A stretch of DNA of 36,798 bases from an uncultured Oscillospiraceae bacterium (GCA_947629775.1 CANRFA010000014.1:1-36798), one strand, 5' to 3'. Positions 23,328-32,436 are shown, counted from the stretch's first letter. Notes: generated from the letters alone by a model not told the origin. Program-made: numbers and translations.

Positions 23328-24404
23328 ATGAACTGTAAAATCGCGCTCATCCGCGGCGACGGTATCGGCCCGGAAGTGGTGGGCGAAGCGGTAAAGGTCA
23401 TGGAGGCCGTCGGAGAGAAGTACGGCCACCAGTTCACGTTTGTGGACGTGCTCATGGGCGGCTGCGCCATCGACGCCGTGGGAACCTCCTATCCGGAGGG
23501 AACCGCCGAGAAGTGCAGGGCCTGCGACGCTGTTCTGCTGGGCGCCGTGGGCGGTCCCAAGTGGGGCCATGCCACCGAGGCCGCGAAGCGGCCGGAGAAT
23601 GCCCTGCTCTCCATCCGCAAGGACCTGGAGCTCTACGCCAACCTGCGTCCCGCCTCCCTGCGTCCCGCGCTGGCGGACGCCTGCCCCCTGAAGAAGGAGA
23701 CCGCGGAGCGGGGAATCGACCTGATGATCGTCCGGGAACTGACCGGCGGCATCTACTTCGGCCGTCGGGAGAAGTACATGACGGAGGACCGGGGCGAGGA
23801 GGCCGCGGACCGCATGGCTTACTCCGAGATGGAGATCGAGCGTATCGGCCGCCGGGCCTTCGAACTGGCCCGCCTGCGCAATAAGAAGGTGGCCAGCGTG
23901 GACAAGGCCAACGTGCTGGAGACCTCCCGGCTGTGGCGGAAGACCATGCACCGCCTGGCGGAGGAGTATTCCGACGTGGCCTATGAGGACGTGCTGGTGG
24001 ACAACGCCGCCATGCAGCTGGTGAAGGATCCCGGTCAGTTCGACGTGGTGGTCACCGAGAACATGTTCGGGGACATCCTCTCCGACGAGGCCTCCATGAT
24101 CACCGGCTCCATCGGCCTTCTGCCCTCCGCCTCCATCGGTGACCACGCGCCCGGCCTCTACGAGCCCATTCACGGCTCCGCGCCGGATATCGCCGGTCAG
24201 GATAAGGCCAACCCCATCGCCACCATTCTCTCCGTGGCCATGATGTTCCGCTACTCCTTCCATCTGCCGGAGGAGGCAGCCGCCATCGAAAAGGCCGTGG
24301 ACCAGGTGCTGGCGGAAGGCTGGCGCACCGCGGACATCGCCAAGCCCGGCGAGGAGACCGTGGGCACTGTCCGCATGGGCGAGCTCATCCGGGAGCGGCT
24401 GTAA
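23328..24404 (+). CDS. leuB: 3-isopropylmalate dehydrogenase
   Basis: This NAD-dependent oxidative decarboxylase converts 3-isopropylmalate to 2-oxoisocaproate. The 358-residue protein has the family N-terminal GDGIGPE motif, and the substrate-recognition helix [17 protein letters not shown] fits isopropylmalate rather than isocitrate. [24 protein letters not shown] and the metal-binding [11 protein letters not shown]-x-GS region are also present. A GGAAAGG ribosome site lies before the ATG. It is the last gene of leuC-leuD-leuB; no leuA is in the window. Confidence 0.95.
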   Translation: MNCKIALIRGDGIGPEVVGEAVKVMEAVGEKYGHQFTFVDVLMGGCAIDAVGTSYPEGTAEKCRACDAVLLGAVGGPKWGHATEAAKRPENALLSIRKDLELYANLRPASLRPALADACPLKKETAERGIDLMIVRELTGGIYFGRREKYMTEDRGEEAADRMAYSEMEIERIGRRAFELARLRNKKVASVDKANVLETSRLWRKTMHRLAEEYSDVAYEDVLVDNAAMQLVKDPGQFDVVVTENMFGDILSDEASMITGSIGLLPSASIGDHAPGLYEPIHGSAPDIAGQDKANPIATILSVAMMFRYSFHLPEEAAAIEKAVDQVLAEGWRTADIAKPGEETVGTVRMGELIRERL

Positions 24405-24446
24405 GCGTCTCTCCACAGCAGAGCGGACCGGGAGGGAAAATATGGC

Positions 24447-24475
24447 TTGCAAATGGCGGGAATCCCCTGTATAAT
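24447..24475 (+). promoter_or_regulatory. promoter of the aminotransferase gene
   Basis: TTGCAA (24447-24452), a 17-nt spacer and a perfect TATAAT (24470-24475), about 90 bases upstream of the aminotransferase start. Confidence 0.8.
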
Positions 24476-24565
24476 AAAAGCGAAAATGGCCGGGTTTCGG
24501 CGCTGTTTCCCTCCGAGGCCCCCGAAACCGGCCTCCACATGAACTGAAGGAGGATTTTCCGTAAC

Positions 24566-25768
24566 ATGAAAGAGCTGTCCAGGATCGCTTTGGGGGTGGA
24601 ACCCTCCGCCACCATGGCCATTGACACCATGTTCAAGCAGATGAAGGCGGACGGAATCGACGTCATCGGTTTCGGCGCCGGCGAGCCCGATTTTCCCACT
24701 CCGGATCACATCAAGGAGGCCGGTATCCAGGCCATCCACAACAACGATACCAAGTACACCGCCGCGGTGGGTACCATCGAGCTGCGGAAGGCCATCGCCG
24801 GGCGGCTGAAGGAAGACTGCGGCCTGGAGTACGCCGTCAACCAGATCGCCGTGTCCAACGGCGCCAAGCCCTGCGTCTGCACCTCCCTCATGGTGCTGGT
24901 CAACCCGGGCGACGAGGTCATCATCCCCGCCCCCTGCTGGGTCAGCTACGTGGAGCTGGTGCGCATGGCCGGCGGCGTGCCCGTCCTGATCCACGCGAAG
25001 GAAGAGGCCGGCTTCAAGATCACTCCCGAGCAGCTGGAGGCCGCCATCACCCCGAAGACCAAGTGTATGATCTTCAACAATCCCTCCAACCCCACCGGCA
25101 TGATGTACGACCGGGAGGCGCTGGAAGCCATCGCGAAGGTCATCGTGGAGAAGGACATCTACGTCATCTCCGACGAGATCTACTACAGCCTGGTCTATGA
25201 CAACAAGGAGTTCGTGAGCCTGGCCTCTCTGGGCGAGGAGATCAAAAAGCGCACCCTGCTGGTGAACGGCGTCTCCAAGTCCTACGCCATGACCGGCTGG
25301 CGGATCGGCTATGTGGCCTCCGCGGATCCCACGATCTCCAAGGCCATCGCCAACTACATCAGCCACTCCACCGGCTCCCCCTGCGCCATCTCCCAGAAGG
25401 CGGCCGCTCTGGCCCTGCGCGCGCCCCAGGATACCGTGGAAGCCATGCACGACGCATTCGAGGAGCGCCGCAACTACATGGTGGAGCGCATGAACCAGAT
25501 CGAGGGCGTCAGCTGCATCAAGCCCGAGGGCGCCTTCTATGTGATGATGAACATCGAGAAGCTCATCGGCAAGGAGCTGTTCGGCACCGTGATCACGGAC
25601 GATAACGTCTTCGGTCAGCTCTTCCTGAAGTACGGCAAGGTGGCCGTGGTTCCCGGCTTCAGCTTCGAAGCCCCCAACTTCGTGCGCTGGTCCTACGCGG
25701 CCTCCATGGAGAATATCAAGGAGGGCATGGACCGCCTGGAGAAGTTCCTGAAGGGCGAAGCGGTGTAA
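24566..25768 (+). CDS. PLP-dependent class I aminotransferase (aspartate-type)
   Basis: This 400-residue fold-type I aminotransferase is of the aspartate aminotransferase 1b-like group. The PLP lysine is Lys238 in VSKSYAMTGWRIGY. FNNPSNPTG, SDEIYYSL and a C-terminal Arg segment (FVRWSYAAS) that binds the substrate carboxylate are present. Substrate specificity cannot be read; transamination using 2-oxoglutarate/glutamate would fit both the leucine genes upstream and the glutamate fermentation genes. It has its own promoter and a hairpin after its stop. Confidence 0.9.
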   Translation: MKELSRIALGVEPSATMAIDTMFKQMKADGIDVIGFGAGEPDFPTPDHIKEAGIQAIHNNDTKYTAAVGTIELRKAIAGRLKEDCGLEYAVNQIAVSNGAKPCVCTSLMVLVNPGDEVIIPAPCWVSYVELVRMAGGVPVLIHAKEEAGFKITPEQLEAAITPKTKCMIFNNPSNPTGMMYDREALEAIAKVIVEKDIYVISDEIYYSLVYDNKEFVSLASLGEEIKKRTLLVNGVSKSYAMTGWRIGYVASADPTISKAIANYISHSTGSPCAISQKAAALALRAPQDTVEAMHDAFEERRNYMVERMNQIEGVSCIKPEGAFYVMMNIEKLIGKELFGTVITDDNVFGQLFLKYGKVAVVPGFSFEAPNFVRWSYAASMENIKEGMDRLEKFLKGEAV

Positions 25769-25791
25769 GCATATTCTGTTCTGCAGATTCC

Positions 25792-25824
25792 GGCGGCGCG
25801 TCCCATCGCGGGCGCGCCGCCTTT
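25792..25824 (+). terminator. terminator of the aminotransferase gene
   Basis: A 12-bp GC stem with a one-base bulge (25792-25804 with 25810-25821) is followed by a short TTT. It starts 24 bases after the stop codon. Confidence 0.65.
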
Positions 25825-25916
25825 GAAAAAACCGGAAGCAGCTGAAAAAAAGTCATCTGAATCTGCGGAAAGTACAGAAAACCGGACAGCAATCGGTGGC
25901 GCAGACACCGACGTCG

Positions 25917-26316
25917 GAGCACCCCTTTCCGGAGGCGGATGTGATGGCGGCAGCCCGGACGGCGGTGGGGGAGGCCCTGATGACCGGCAGCGAGGGAGGA
26001 GTCCGCCGTGGTGTGGTGCATTCTCAACCGGTATGACAGCGGCAGCTATCCCCGCTCCCTGGAGGCCATCGTGGCCCAGAAAGACCAGTTCGCCGGCTAT
26101 GACCCGGAGACGGAGGTGACGCCGGAGATCCGGTCTCTTGTGGAGGACGTGCTGAACTGCTGGGCCCGGGAGCAGGCGGGAGAGACACAGGTGGGCCGCA
26201 CCATGTCCCGGGAGTACCGCTTCTTTCGGGGAGACGGACGCCACAACCACTTCACCGTCGGGTGCCACACCGGGCGGGAGCGGGACTGGTTCCTTCCTTC
26301 TCCCTGTTCGAGCTGA
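25917..26316 (+). pseudogene. broken SleB-like cell-wall hydrolase copy
   Basis: This stretch is highly similar in DNA to the intact hydrolase gene that follows; the offset is 644 bases in its first part and 646 in its second. The change in offset comes from a 2-base deletion near 25992-26000 that shifts the frame inside the GSE-x-ES region. Codons before the break read HPFPEADVMAAARTAVGEALMTGSE; after it, in another phase, VVWCILNRYDSGSYPRS and onward to a stop at 26316. The N-terminal membrane anchor present in the intact copy is missing, and no ribosome site or start was found. Divergence is greatest near the C-terminus, so decay is not very recent. Confidence 0.75.
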
Positions 26317-26361
26317 ATCTTAAGATTTCCGGAAGAAATCCTTACGATTTCCTCTCCGTAC

Positions 26362-26391
26362 TGGAAGAGTTCCCGGGGACGGGACTATAAT
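26362..26391 (+). promoter_or_regulatory. candidate promoter of the intact hydrolase gene
   Basis: A perfect TATAAT (26386-26391) with a weak TGGAAG (26362-26367) 18 bases upstream. Because the -35 is poor, an activator or alternative sigma factor is possible. Confidence 0.5.
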
Positions 26392-26416
26392 CCGGAGAGA
26401 AAAGGGGATGGAACGC

Positions 26417-26962
26417 ATGGAGAAAGGAGAGCAGCCAGTTCGTTTCGCCCGGCGGAAGGTTCTGGCGGCGGCCCTGGCTCTGGTGGTAGCCATCCTCTGG
26501 GTCGTGGTATACGCCACAGGCGGGAGCGGAAACGTAGTGGGGGAAGAGGAGAGCCGGCACGCTCACCCCTTCCCGGAGACAGATGTGATGGCGGTGGCCC
26601 GGACGGTGATGGGGGAGGCCCTGGTGACCGGCAGCGAGACAGAGGAGTCCGCCGTGGTGTGGTGCATTCTTAACCGGTATGACAGCGGCGGCTATCCCCG
26701 CTCCCTGGAGGCCATCGTGGCCCAGAAGGACCAGTTCGCCGGCTATAACCCGGAGGCGGAGGTGACGCCGGAGATCCGGTCTCTTGTGGAGGACGTGCTG
26801 AGCCGCTGGGCCCGAGAGCGGGCGGGAGAACGCGATGTGGGGCGCACCCTGCCCCGGGAGTATCTCTTCTTCCTGGGAGACGGCCGGCATAACCGGTTTT
26901 ACCGGGAGTGGGGCCGGGGTCCGGCCTGGGACTGGTCCCTCCCTTCCCCTTACAGAACCTGA
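26417..26962 (+). CDS. SleB-like cell-wall hydrolase (Hydrolase_2 type), membrane-anchored
   Basis: This 181-residue protein has an N-terminal transmembrane or signal segment (about residues 15-34). The hydrolase domain of the SleB/CwlJ type covers about residues 56-165: VARTVMGEA with the probable catalytic Glu67, VVWCILNRYDSGGYPRSLEAIVAQKDQF, and a C-terminal FFLGDGRHNRFY. Relatives cleave peptidoglycan, including spore cortex, but the spore role is only inferred here. AAAGGGG abuts the ATG at 26408, so the ATG at 26417, nine bases further on, is preferred. A frameshifted copy lies directly upstream. Confidence 0.8.
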   Translation: MEKGEQPVRFARRKVLAAALALVVAILWVVVYATGGSGNVVGEEESRHAHPFPETDVMAVARTVMGEALVTGSETEESAVVWCILNRYDSGGYPRSLEAIVAQKDQFAGYNPEAEVTPEIRSLVEDVLSRWARERAGERDVGRTLPREYLFFLGDGRHNRFYREWGRGPAWDWSLPSPYRT

Positions 26963-27000
26963 AGAAGGCTAAAATTTCCGTGAAAATTTCCGGGATCCTG

Positions 27001-27029
27001 TAGCGAATCCGGCGGGTATCGTCTATAAT
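27001..27029 (+). promoter_or_regulatory. candidate purB promoter
   Basis: TATAAT at 27024-27029 lies 26 bases before the purB ATG. The -35 region (27001-27006) is poor. No guanine riboswitch or other leader fits in the short spacer. Confidence 0.5.
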
Positions 27030-27054
27030 AAAGCCAACTTGCAAAAAGGTTGTG

Positions 27055-28497
27055 ATGTTCTTGGCTACCAATTCCTACGAAAGCCCTCTGTCCTCCCGCT
27101 ATGCCAGCCCGGAGATGCTCTACATTTTTTCCGCGGACAAGAAGTTCTCCACCTGGCGCCGTCTGTGGGTCGCGCTGGCCAGAGCGGAGATGGAACTGGG
27201 ACTTCCCGTGACCCAGGAGCAGGTGGACGAGCTGGAGGCTCACATCACGGACATTGACTACGAGAAAGCCGCCCGCTGGGAGGCAAAGCTGCGCCACGAC
27301 GTGATGGCGCACGTGCACACCTACGGCGAGCTGTGCCCCAAGGCCATGCCCATCATCCACCTGGGCGCCACCAGCTGCTATGTGGGCGACAACACGGACG
27401 TCATTCAGATGCGGGAAGGCCTGGAGCTGGTGCGGGACAAGCTGGCCCGGCTGCTGTCCCGTCTGGCGAAGTTCGCGGACGAGTACAAGGCCCTGCCCAC
27501 GCTGGGCTTCACCCACTTCCAGGCGGCCCAGCTGGTGACCGTGGGCAAGCGGGCCACCCTGTGGATGAACGATCTGCTGACGGACCTGGAGGAAGTGGAG
27601 TACCGCCTCTCCACCCTGAAGCTGCTGGGTTCCAAGGGAACCACCGGCACCCAGGCCTCCTTCCTGGAGCTCTTCGAGGGCGACCACGAGAAGGTGAAGG
27701 CCCTGGAGGAGAAGATCGCGAAGGAGATGGGACTGCCGGCCGTGGTTCCCGTCAGCGGCCAGACCTACTCCCGGAAGATGGACTATAACGTCCTCTCCAC
27801 CCTGGCGGGCATCGCCCAGTCGGCCAGCAAGTTCGCCACGGATCTGCGGCTGCTGTGCCACCTGAAGGAAGTGGAGGAGCCCTTCGGGAAGAATCAGATC
27901 GGGTCCTCCGCCATGCCCTACAAGCGCAATCCCATGCGCTGCGAGCGGATCTGCTCCCTGGCCCGCTACGTCCTCGTCGATGTGCAGAACCCCGCCATCA
28001 CCGCCGCCACCCAGTGGTTTGAGCGCACCCTGGACGATTCCGCCAACCGCCGCATCGCCATTCCCGAGGCCTTCCTGGCGGTGGACGCCATCCTCAACAT
28101 CTACATCAATGTGGCCTCCGGCCTCGTGGTGCATCCCCGGGTTATCGAGCGGCACATCATGGAGGAACTGCCCTTCATGGCCAGCGAGAACATCCTGATG
28201 GACGCCGTCAAGCGGGGCGGAAACCGGCAGGAGCTCCACGAGCGCATCCGGGTGCTGTCCCAGGAGGCGGGGCACAATGTGAAGGACCTGGGCCTGCCCA
28301 ACAACCTGATCGACCTCATCGCGGAGGATCCGGCCTTCGGCATGACGAAGGAGGAACTCACCGCCCACCTGGAGCCGGCCCGCTACATCGGCCGCTGCCC
28401 CCAGCAGGTAGAGGAGTTCCTGTCCGGCTGCGTCGCGCCGGTGCTGGAGAAGTACGCCGCCGTCCTGGGGGAGAAGGATACGGAACTGACGGTGTAA
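27055..28497 (+). CDS. purB: adenylosuccinate lyase
   Basis: This enzyme cleaves SAICAR to AICAR and adenylosuccinate to AMP in purine synthesis. The 480-residue protein is of the fumarase/aspartase superfamily. It has the signature GSSAMPYKRNP (residues 283-293) with the catalytic serine loop, the TSCYVGDN substrate segment near residue 103, and HFQAAQ with the acid-base His near 159. The ATG at 27055 is five bases after AAAGG; a GTG one codon earlier is possible. It is followed at 19 bases by a transporter-like gene on the same strand. Confidence 0.95.
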   Translation: MFLATNSYESPLSSRYASPEMLYIFSADKKFSTWRRLWVALARAEMELGLPVTQEQVDELEAHITDIDYEKAARWEAKLRHDVMAHVHTYGELCPKAMPIIHLGATSCYVGDNTDVIQMREGLELVRDKLARLLSRLAKFADEYKALPTLGFTHFQAAQLVTVGKRATLWMNDLLTDLEEVEYRLSTLKLLGSKGTTGTQASFLELFEGDHEKVKALEEKIAKEMGLPAVVPVSGQTYSRKMDYNVLSTLAGIAQSASKFATDLRLLCHLKEVEEPFGKNQIGSSAMPYKRNPMRCERICSLARYVLVDVQNPAITAATQWFERTLDDSANRRIAIPEAFLAVDAILNIYINVASGLVVHPRVIERHIMEELPFMASENILMDAVKRGGNRQELHERIRVLSQEAGHNVKDLGLPNNLIDLIAEDPAFGMTKEELTAHLEPARYIGRCPQQVEEFLSGCVAPVLEKYAAVLGEKDTELTV

Positions 28498-28516
28498 GCC
28501 GAAGGGGGCGCGTGAG

Positions 28517-29809
28517 GTGAAGAAACACCATTTCGAACCCTATATCGCGGCGGGCATTTCTGCCTTCTGCGTGATTGCGGCGGCCATCTTCCTCTACTTC
28601 CTGCTCTCCTGGTCTTCGAAGATCGCCGCCTTTCTCGGGACGCTGGCCTATATCCTCCGTCCCATCTTCATCGGCATGGTAATCGCCTTTCTGCTTCTCC
28701 CCATCCAGAACCACATCTACGAATTTCTGGTGGAGACGGTGGGCGGCAGCGGGGCGAAGCCTGTCCGCCGGGACGGACTGTTGCGGCTGATCGCCATTGT
28801 ATGCAGTCTGCTGCTGGCCATCTTCATCATCTACCTGCTGCTGGCCATGGTGATTCCGCAGCTCTACTTCAGCATTGTGGGTCTGGTCAACGCCTTTCCG
28901 GGCTACATCCGCCAGGTGTCCGCCAACCTGCAGGATTTTCTCAAGGACAATCCGGAGATCCAGGGCATGGTCATGTCCGCCTACAACTCGGCGGCCGCCA
29001 GCTTTCAGAACTGGCTGAACGCGGACATCCTGCCCAACCTGCAGTCCATCACGGACTCCATCAACTGGGTCCGTACCACGATTCTGCCCAACCTGACCGG
29101 CGTGGTTTCCAATGTTTCGGCGGCGGTGGTTTACGTTCTGCTGCTGGCGAAGGATATTCTGATCGCCATCATCGTCTCCATCTATCTGCTGGCCCGCAAG
29201 GACACCTTCGCCGCCCAGAGCAAGAAGATCGTCTACAGTATCTTTCCCACCCGGGTGGCGGATCTGCTGGTGGCGGAGACCCGCAGCGCGTACCATATCC
29301 TCAGCGGCTTTATCAACGGGAAGCTGGTGGATTCCCTGATCATCGGCATCATCACTCTGATCTGCTGCAATCTGCTGAAGTTCCCCTATCCGGCCCTGGT
29401 GGCCACGGTCATCGGCGTGACCAATGTGATCCCCTTCTTCGGCCCCTTCATCGGCGCCGTACCCTGCGCCGTCCTGATCCTGCTGGTCAATCCCATTCAG
29501 TGCCTGCAGTTTGTGGTCTTTATCTTCATTCTGCAGCAGTTTGACGGCAACATTCTGGGGCCCAAGATCCTGGGAGACTCCACAGGTCTGGCCTCCTTCT
29601 GGGTGCTGTTCTCCATTCTGCTCTTCGGCGGCCTGTTCGGGTTTGCCGGCATGGTGCTGGGCGTGCCCGTGTTCGCCATGTTTTACAGTGTGGTGCGCCG
29701 GCTGGTTCACCGGGGGCTGCGGCGCCACGGTCTGCCGGAAGACACGGAACACTACGTAGGACCCATCGGTCCCCAGGCCCATCCGAAGTCCAGAGAACAG
29801 GAGCCCTGA
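28517..29809 (+). CDS. AI-2E family membrane protein
   Basis: This 430-residue polytopic membrane protein of the AI-2E (PerM/TqsA/YtvI-like) family has about eight transmembrane helices: three at the N-terminus, a central amphipathic region (about residues 130-200), and the C-terminal set with NVIPFFGPFIGAVP and the LGPKILGDSTGL loop typical of the family. The family includes permeases, antiporters and sporulation-related members; the AI-2 name does not establish the substrate. The start is a GTG at 28517, eight bases after GGGGG. It is probably co-transcribed with purB and ends at a strong terminator. Confidence 0.9.
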   Translation: MKKHHFEPYIAAGISAFCVIAAAIFLYFLLSWSSKIAAFLGTLAYILRPIFIGMVIAFLLLPIQNHIYEFLVETVGGSGAKPVRRDGLLRLIAIVCSLLLAIFIIYLLLAMVIPQLYFSIVGLVNAFPGYIRQVSANLQDFLKDNPEIQGMVMSAYNSAAASFQNWLNADILPNLQSITDSINWVRTTILPNLTGVVSNVSAAVVYVLLLAKDILIAIIVSIYLLARKDTFAAQSKKIVYSIFPTRVADLLVAETRSAYHILSGFINGKLVDSLIIGIITLICCNLLKFPYPALVATVIGVTNVIPFFGPFIGAVPCAVLILLVNPIQCLQFVVFIFILQQFDGNILGPKILGDSTGLASFWVLFSILLFGGLFGFAGMVLGVPVFAMFYSVVRRLVHRGLRRHGLPEDTEHYVGPIGPQAHPKSREQEP

Positions 29810-29855
29810 GGCCCGGGCCTCCTGCAGGGCAGATCTCTTTCCCATCGATTCCTCA

Positions 29856-29885
29856 GGCGCGTCCGGTTTCGGGCGCGCCTTTTTA
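29856..29885 (+). terminator. terminator after the AI-2E family gene
   Basis: A 10-bp stem with one G-T pair (29856-29865 with 29870-29879) and a GTTT loop is followed by TTTTTT and an A. Confidence 0.9.
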
Positions 29886-30022
29886 TCGGCCCGGCGCAGG
29901 CGGAAGGGGAGCGCATGTGCGGGAGCGGCGGAGGAAAGGCGACTGTGACGCGGCGCAGGGAGACGGCGCGGAGGAGGAACGTTCCGCCGGAGACGCAGGG
30001 AAGTCCTGGCGGCGCGGAGACA

Positions 30023-30063
30023 GAAAAACCGGCCGGAGCCCTCAGCGGGGCTCCAGCCGGCGG
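30023..30063 (-). terminator. terminator of pfp
   Basis: On the minus strand an interrupted GC stem (outer GCCGG arms, inner GGAGCCC/GGGCTCC) is followed by TTTTTCTG. It starts 11 bases after the pfp stop. Confidence 0.85.
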
Positions 30064-30073
30064 GAAACCGGAA

Positions 30074-31315
30074 TTACATTTCGGTGGTGAGAACCTTCTT
30101 CAGGTGGGCGAAGCGGGGCATGGACTGCTCGGTGGGAGCGTTGGCGGCGCCCTGAATCAGAGGCAGGACATAGTCGATGAAGGGCTGCTCCACGCCGTTG
30201 CCGGCGGCATTGATCCACTCGCGGGGGACCTTCTTCTCGAAGTTGGCCACGATGTCCAGGGGTTCCAGGACGGTCTCGCAGGTGTAGCCACCCTCGCGGC
30301 TGCACTTGAAGGCCACCATCTTATCGGTCACGCCGGAGACGGCGGCTTCCACGGCGGCGGCGCCGGCCTTCCAGGCCTCCTCGATGTCGGTGGCGGAGGC
30401 GCAGTGAGCGGCGCAGCGCTGGAGCAGGGACAGCTCGATGCCGCGGACCTTGGCGCCGGTGGCCTGCTTGACCTGATCGGCCAGCATGGCGGCAAGACCG
30501 CCAAGCTGCGCGTGGCCGAAGCCGTCGGTGGCGGAGGTCTTGGCCTCGGAGACGAAGGTGCCGTCGGCGTAGTGGATGCCCTCGGAGACAGCCGCCAGGC
30601 ACTTGCCGGTCTTATTGTAGATGGCCTTCACGCTCTCCAGGAACTCATTCATGTCGAAGTCGGTCTCGGGCAGATAGACCAGGTCGGGGGCGCAGCCGGA
30701 GACGGCGGCCAGGGCGGCGGAACCGGCCAGCCAGCCGGCGTGACGGCCCATGATCTCGATGATGGTGACCATGCCGGTGTCGTAGACATGGGCGTCCTGC
30801 CATACTTCGGCGACGGAGGTGGCGATATACTTGGCCGCGGAGGCGAAGCCGGGGCAGTGATCGGTGCCGTTCAGATCGTTGTCGATGGTCTTGGGCACGC
30901 CCATGATGTTGCAGGCGTAGCCGACCTTCTGCATGTACTTGGAGATCTTGTTGCAGGTGTCCATGGAGTCGTTGCCGCCATTATAGAAGAAGTAGCGGAC
31001 GTTGTACTTCTGGAAGATCTCGAGGATGCGCTTGTAGTCGGTGTCGTCCACGTCGGGATCCGCCAGCTTGTAGCGGCAGGAGCCCAGAGCGGAGGAGGGA
31101 GTGTGCTTGAGCAGTTCCAGCTCGGCGGGGTCCTCCTGGGACATGTCATACAGTTTGTCCTCGAGCACACCCTTGATTCCGTGGGCTGCGCCGAGTACGC
31201 GGGTGATGCAGTCAGCCTTGAGCGCGGTCTGGATGACGCCGGCGGCGCTGGCGTTGATGACGGCGGTGGGGCCTCCGGACTGGCCGATGATGCAGGCTCC
31301 GGTCAAATTTTCCAT
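30074..31315 (-). CDS. pfp: diphosphate-type 6-phosphofructokinase
   Basis: This glycolytic enzyme phosphorylates fructose 6-phosphate, probably using pyrophosphate and therefore reversibly. The 413-residue protein has GQSGGPTAVIN at the N-terminus, GGNDS (113-117) and PKTIDND (141-147). The Asp116 position and the Lys in PKTIDND are the marks of PPi-dependent rather than ATP-dependent enzymes, which usually have GGDGS and PGTIDND. EIMGRHAGW is also conserved. AAGGAGG lies just upstream of the ATG. It is transcribed divergently from fba through an interlocked promoter pair. Confidence 0.93.
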   Translation of the reverse strand: MENLTGACIIGQSGGPTAVINASAAGVIQTALKADCITRVLGAAHGIKGVLEDKLYDMSQEDPAELELLKHTPSSALGSCRYKLADPDVDDTDYKRILEIFQKYNVRYFFYNGGNDSMDTCNKISKYMQKVGYACNIMGVPKTIDNDLNGTDHCPGFASAAKYIATSVAEVWQDAHVYDTGMVTIIEIMGRHAGWLAGSAALAAVSGCAPDLVYLPETDFDMNEFLESVKAIYNKTGKCLAAVSEGIHYADGTFVSEAKTSATDGFGHAQLGGLAAMLADQVKQATGAKVRGIELSLLQRCAAHCASATDIEEAWKAGAAAVEAAVSGVTDKMVAFKCSREGGYTCETVLEPLDIVANFEKKVPREWINAAGNGVEQPFIDYVLPLIQGAANAPTEQSMPRFAHLKKVLTTEM

Positions 31316-31378
31316 TACAGGTTCCTCCTTGTGGCCTTGCTTTTGGTGAAATAATTGATTTTGGCCTTTCCGCGGTAA

Positions 31379-31407
31379 ATAATATCACAAAGGCTTGTCA
31401 GGTTCAA
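31379..31407 (-). promoter_or_regulatory. pfp promoter
   Basis: On the minus strand TTGAAC (31407-31402), a 17-nt spacer and TATTAT (31384-31379) with an extended -10 TGA. It overlaps the fba promoter on the opposite strand over 31395-31407. Confidence 0.75.
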
Positions 31408-31423
31408 TTCCGGATGGTAAAAT
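31395..31423 (+). promoter_or_regulatory. fba promoter
   Basis: TTGTCA (31395-31400), a 17-nt spacer and TAAAAT (31418-31423) with an upstream TG. The leader is about 25 bases. Confidence 0.8.
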
Positions 31424-31455
31424 AGGGGCGTAAAATTTTTGAAGGAGATGGTACC

Positions 31456-32421
31456 ATGCCATTGGTCACTACCACCGAAATGTTCAGGAAGGCCTACGAC
31501 GGCGGTTACGCCATCGGCGCTTTCAACGTCAACAACATGGAGATTGTCCAGGGCATCACCGAGGCTGCCAAGGAAGTCAACGCCCCGCTGATCCTCCAGG
31601 TCTCCAAGGGTGCGCGGGCCTATGCCAACCACACCTACCTGATCAAGCTCGTGGAGGCCGCCATCATCGAGACCGGCCTGCCCATCTGCCTGCATCTGGA
31701 TCACGGCGACAGCTTCGAGACCTGCAAGTCCTGCGTGGACGGCGGCTTCACCTCCGTCATGATCGACGCCTCCTCCAAGCCCTTCGCGGAGAACATCGAA
31801 ATCACCCGCAAGGTCGTGGAGTACGCCCACGATCACGGTGTTGTGGTCGAGGCTGAGCTGGGCTCCCTGGCCGGCGTGGAGGACGAGGTCAAGGTTTCCG
31901 CCGAGGACTCCTCCTACACCCGTCCCGAAGAGGTTCAGGAGTTCGTCGAGAAGACCGGCTGCGACTCCCTGGCCATCGCCATCGGCACCAGCCACGGCGC
32001 CTACAAGTTCACCGCCGCTCAGTGCACCCGCAATGAGAAGGGCATCCTGGTTCCGCCCCCGCTGCGCTTCGACATCCTGGAAGAGGTCTCCAAGCGTCTG
32101 CCCGGCTTCCCCATCGTGCTCCACGGCTCCTCCAGCGTGCCCCAGAACTTCGTCAAGATGATCAACGACAACGGCGGCAAGATGCCCGACGCCGTGGGTA
32201 TCCCCGAGGAGCAGCTGCGCAAGGCCGCCGCTCTGTCCGTCTGCAAGATCAACATCGACTCCGACCTGCGTCTGGCCATGACCGGCACGATCCGCGAGTA
32301 CTTCAACCAGCACCCGGATCACTTCGATCCCCGTCAGTACCTGAAGCCCGCCCGCGCCAACATCAAGGAACTGGTCAAGCACAAGCTGATCGACGTCCTG
32401 GGCTGCGCCGGCAAGGCCTGA
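31456..32421 (+). CDS. fba: class II fructose-bisphosphate aldolase
   Basis: This zinc-dependent aldolase cleaves fructose 1,6-bisphosphate, the step after phosphofructokinase. The 321-residue protein has catalytic Asp82 and zinc ligand His83 in CLHLDHGD, EAELG, the phosphate/zinc loop IGTSHGAYK and the conserved HGSSSVP segment. GAAGGAGA precedes the ATG by a few bases. It is divergent from pfp. Preferred codons throughout suggest high expression. Two successive hairpins follow it. Confidence 0.94.
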   Translation: MPLVTTTEMFRKAYDGGYAIGAFNVNNMEIVQGITEAAKEVNAPLILQVSKGARAYANHTYLIKLVEAAIIETGLPICLHLDHGDSFETCKSCVDGGFTSVMIDASSKPFAENIEITRKVVEYAHDHGVVVEAELGSLAGVEDEVKVSAEDSSYTRPEEVQEFVEKTGCDSLAIAIGTSHGAYKFTAAQCTRNEKGILVPPPLRFDILEEVSKRLPGFPIVLHGSSSVPQNFVKMINDNGGKMPDAVGIPEEQLRKAAALSVCKINIDSDLRLAMTGTIREYFNQHPDHFDPRQYLKPARANIKELVKHKLIDVLGCAGKA

Positions 32422-32436
32422 TCCCTCCGCGATCCG

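Noticed and set aside
25980-26010. Programmed frameshift joining the two halves of the first hydrolase copy
   Set aside because: There is no slippery heptamer or pseudoknot, the change is a 2-base loss relative to the intact copy, and the N-terminus and start are also missing.
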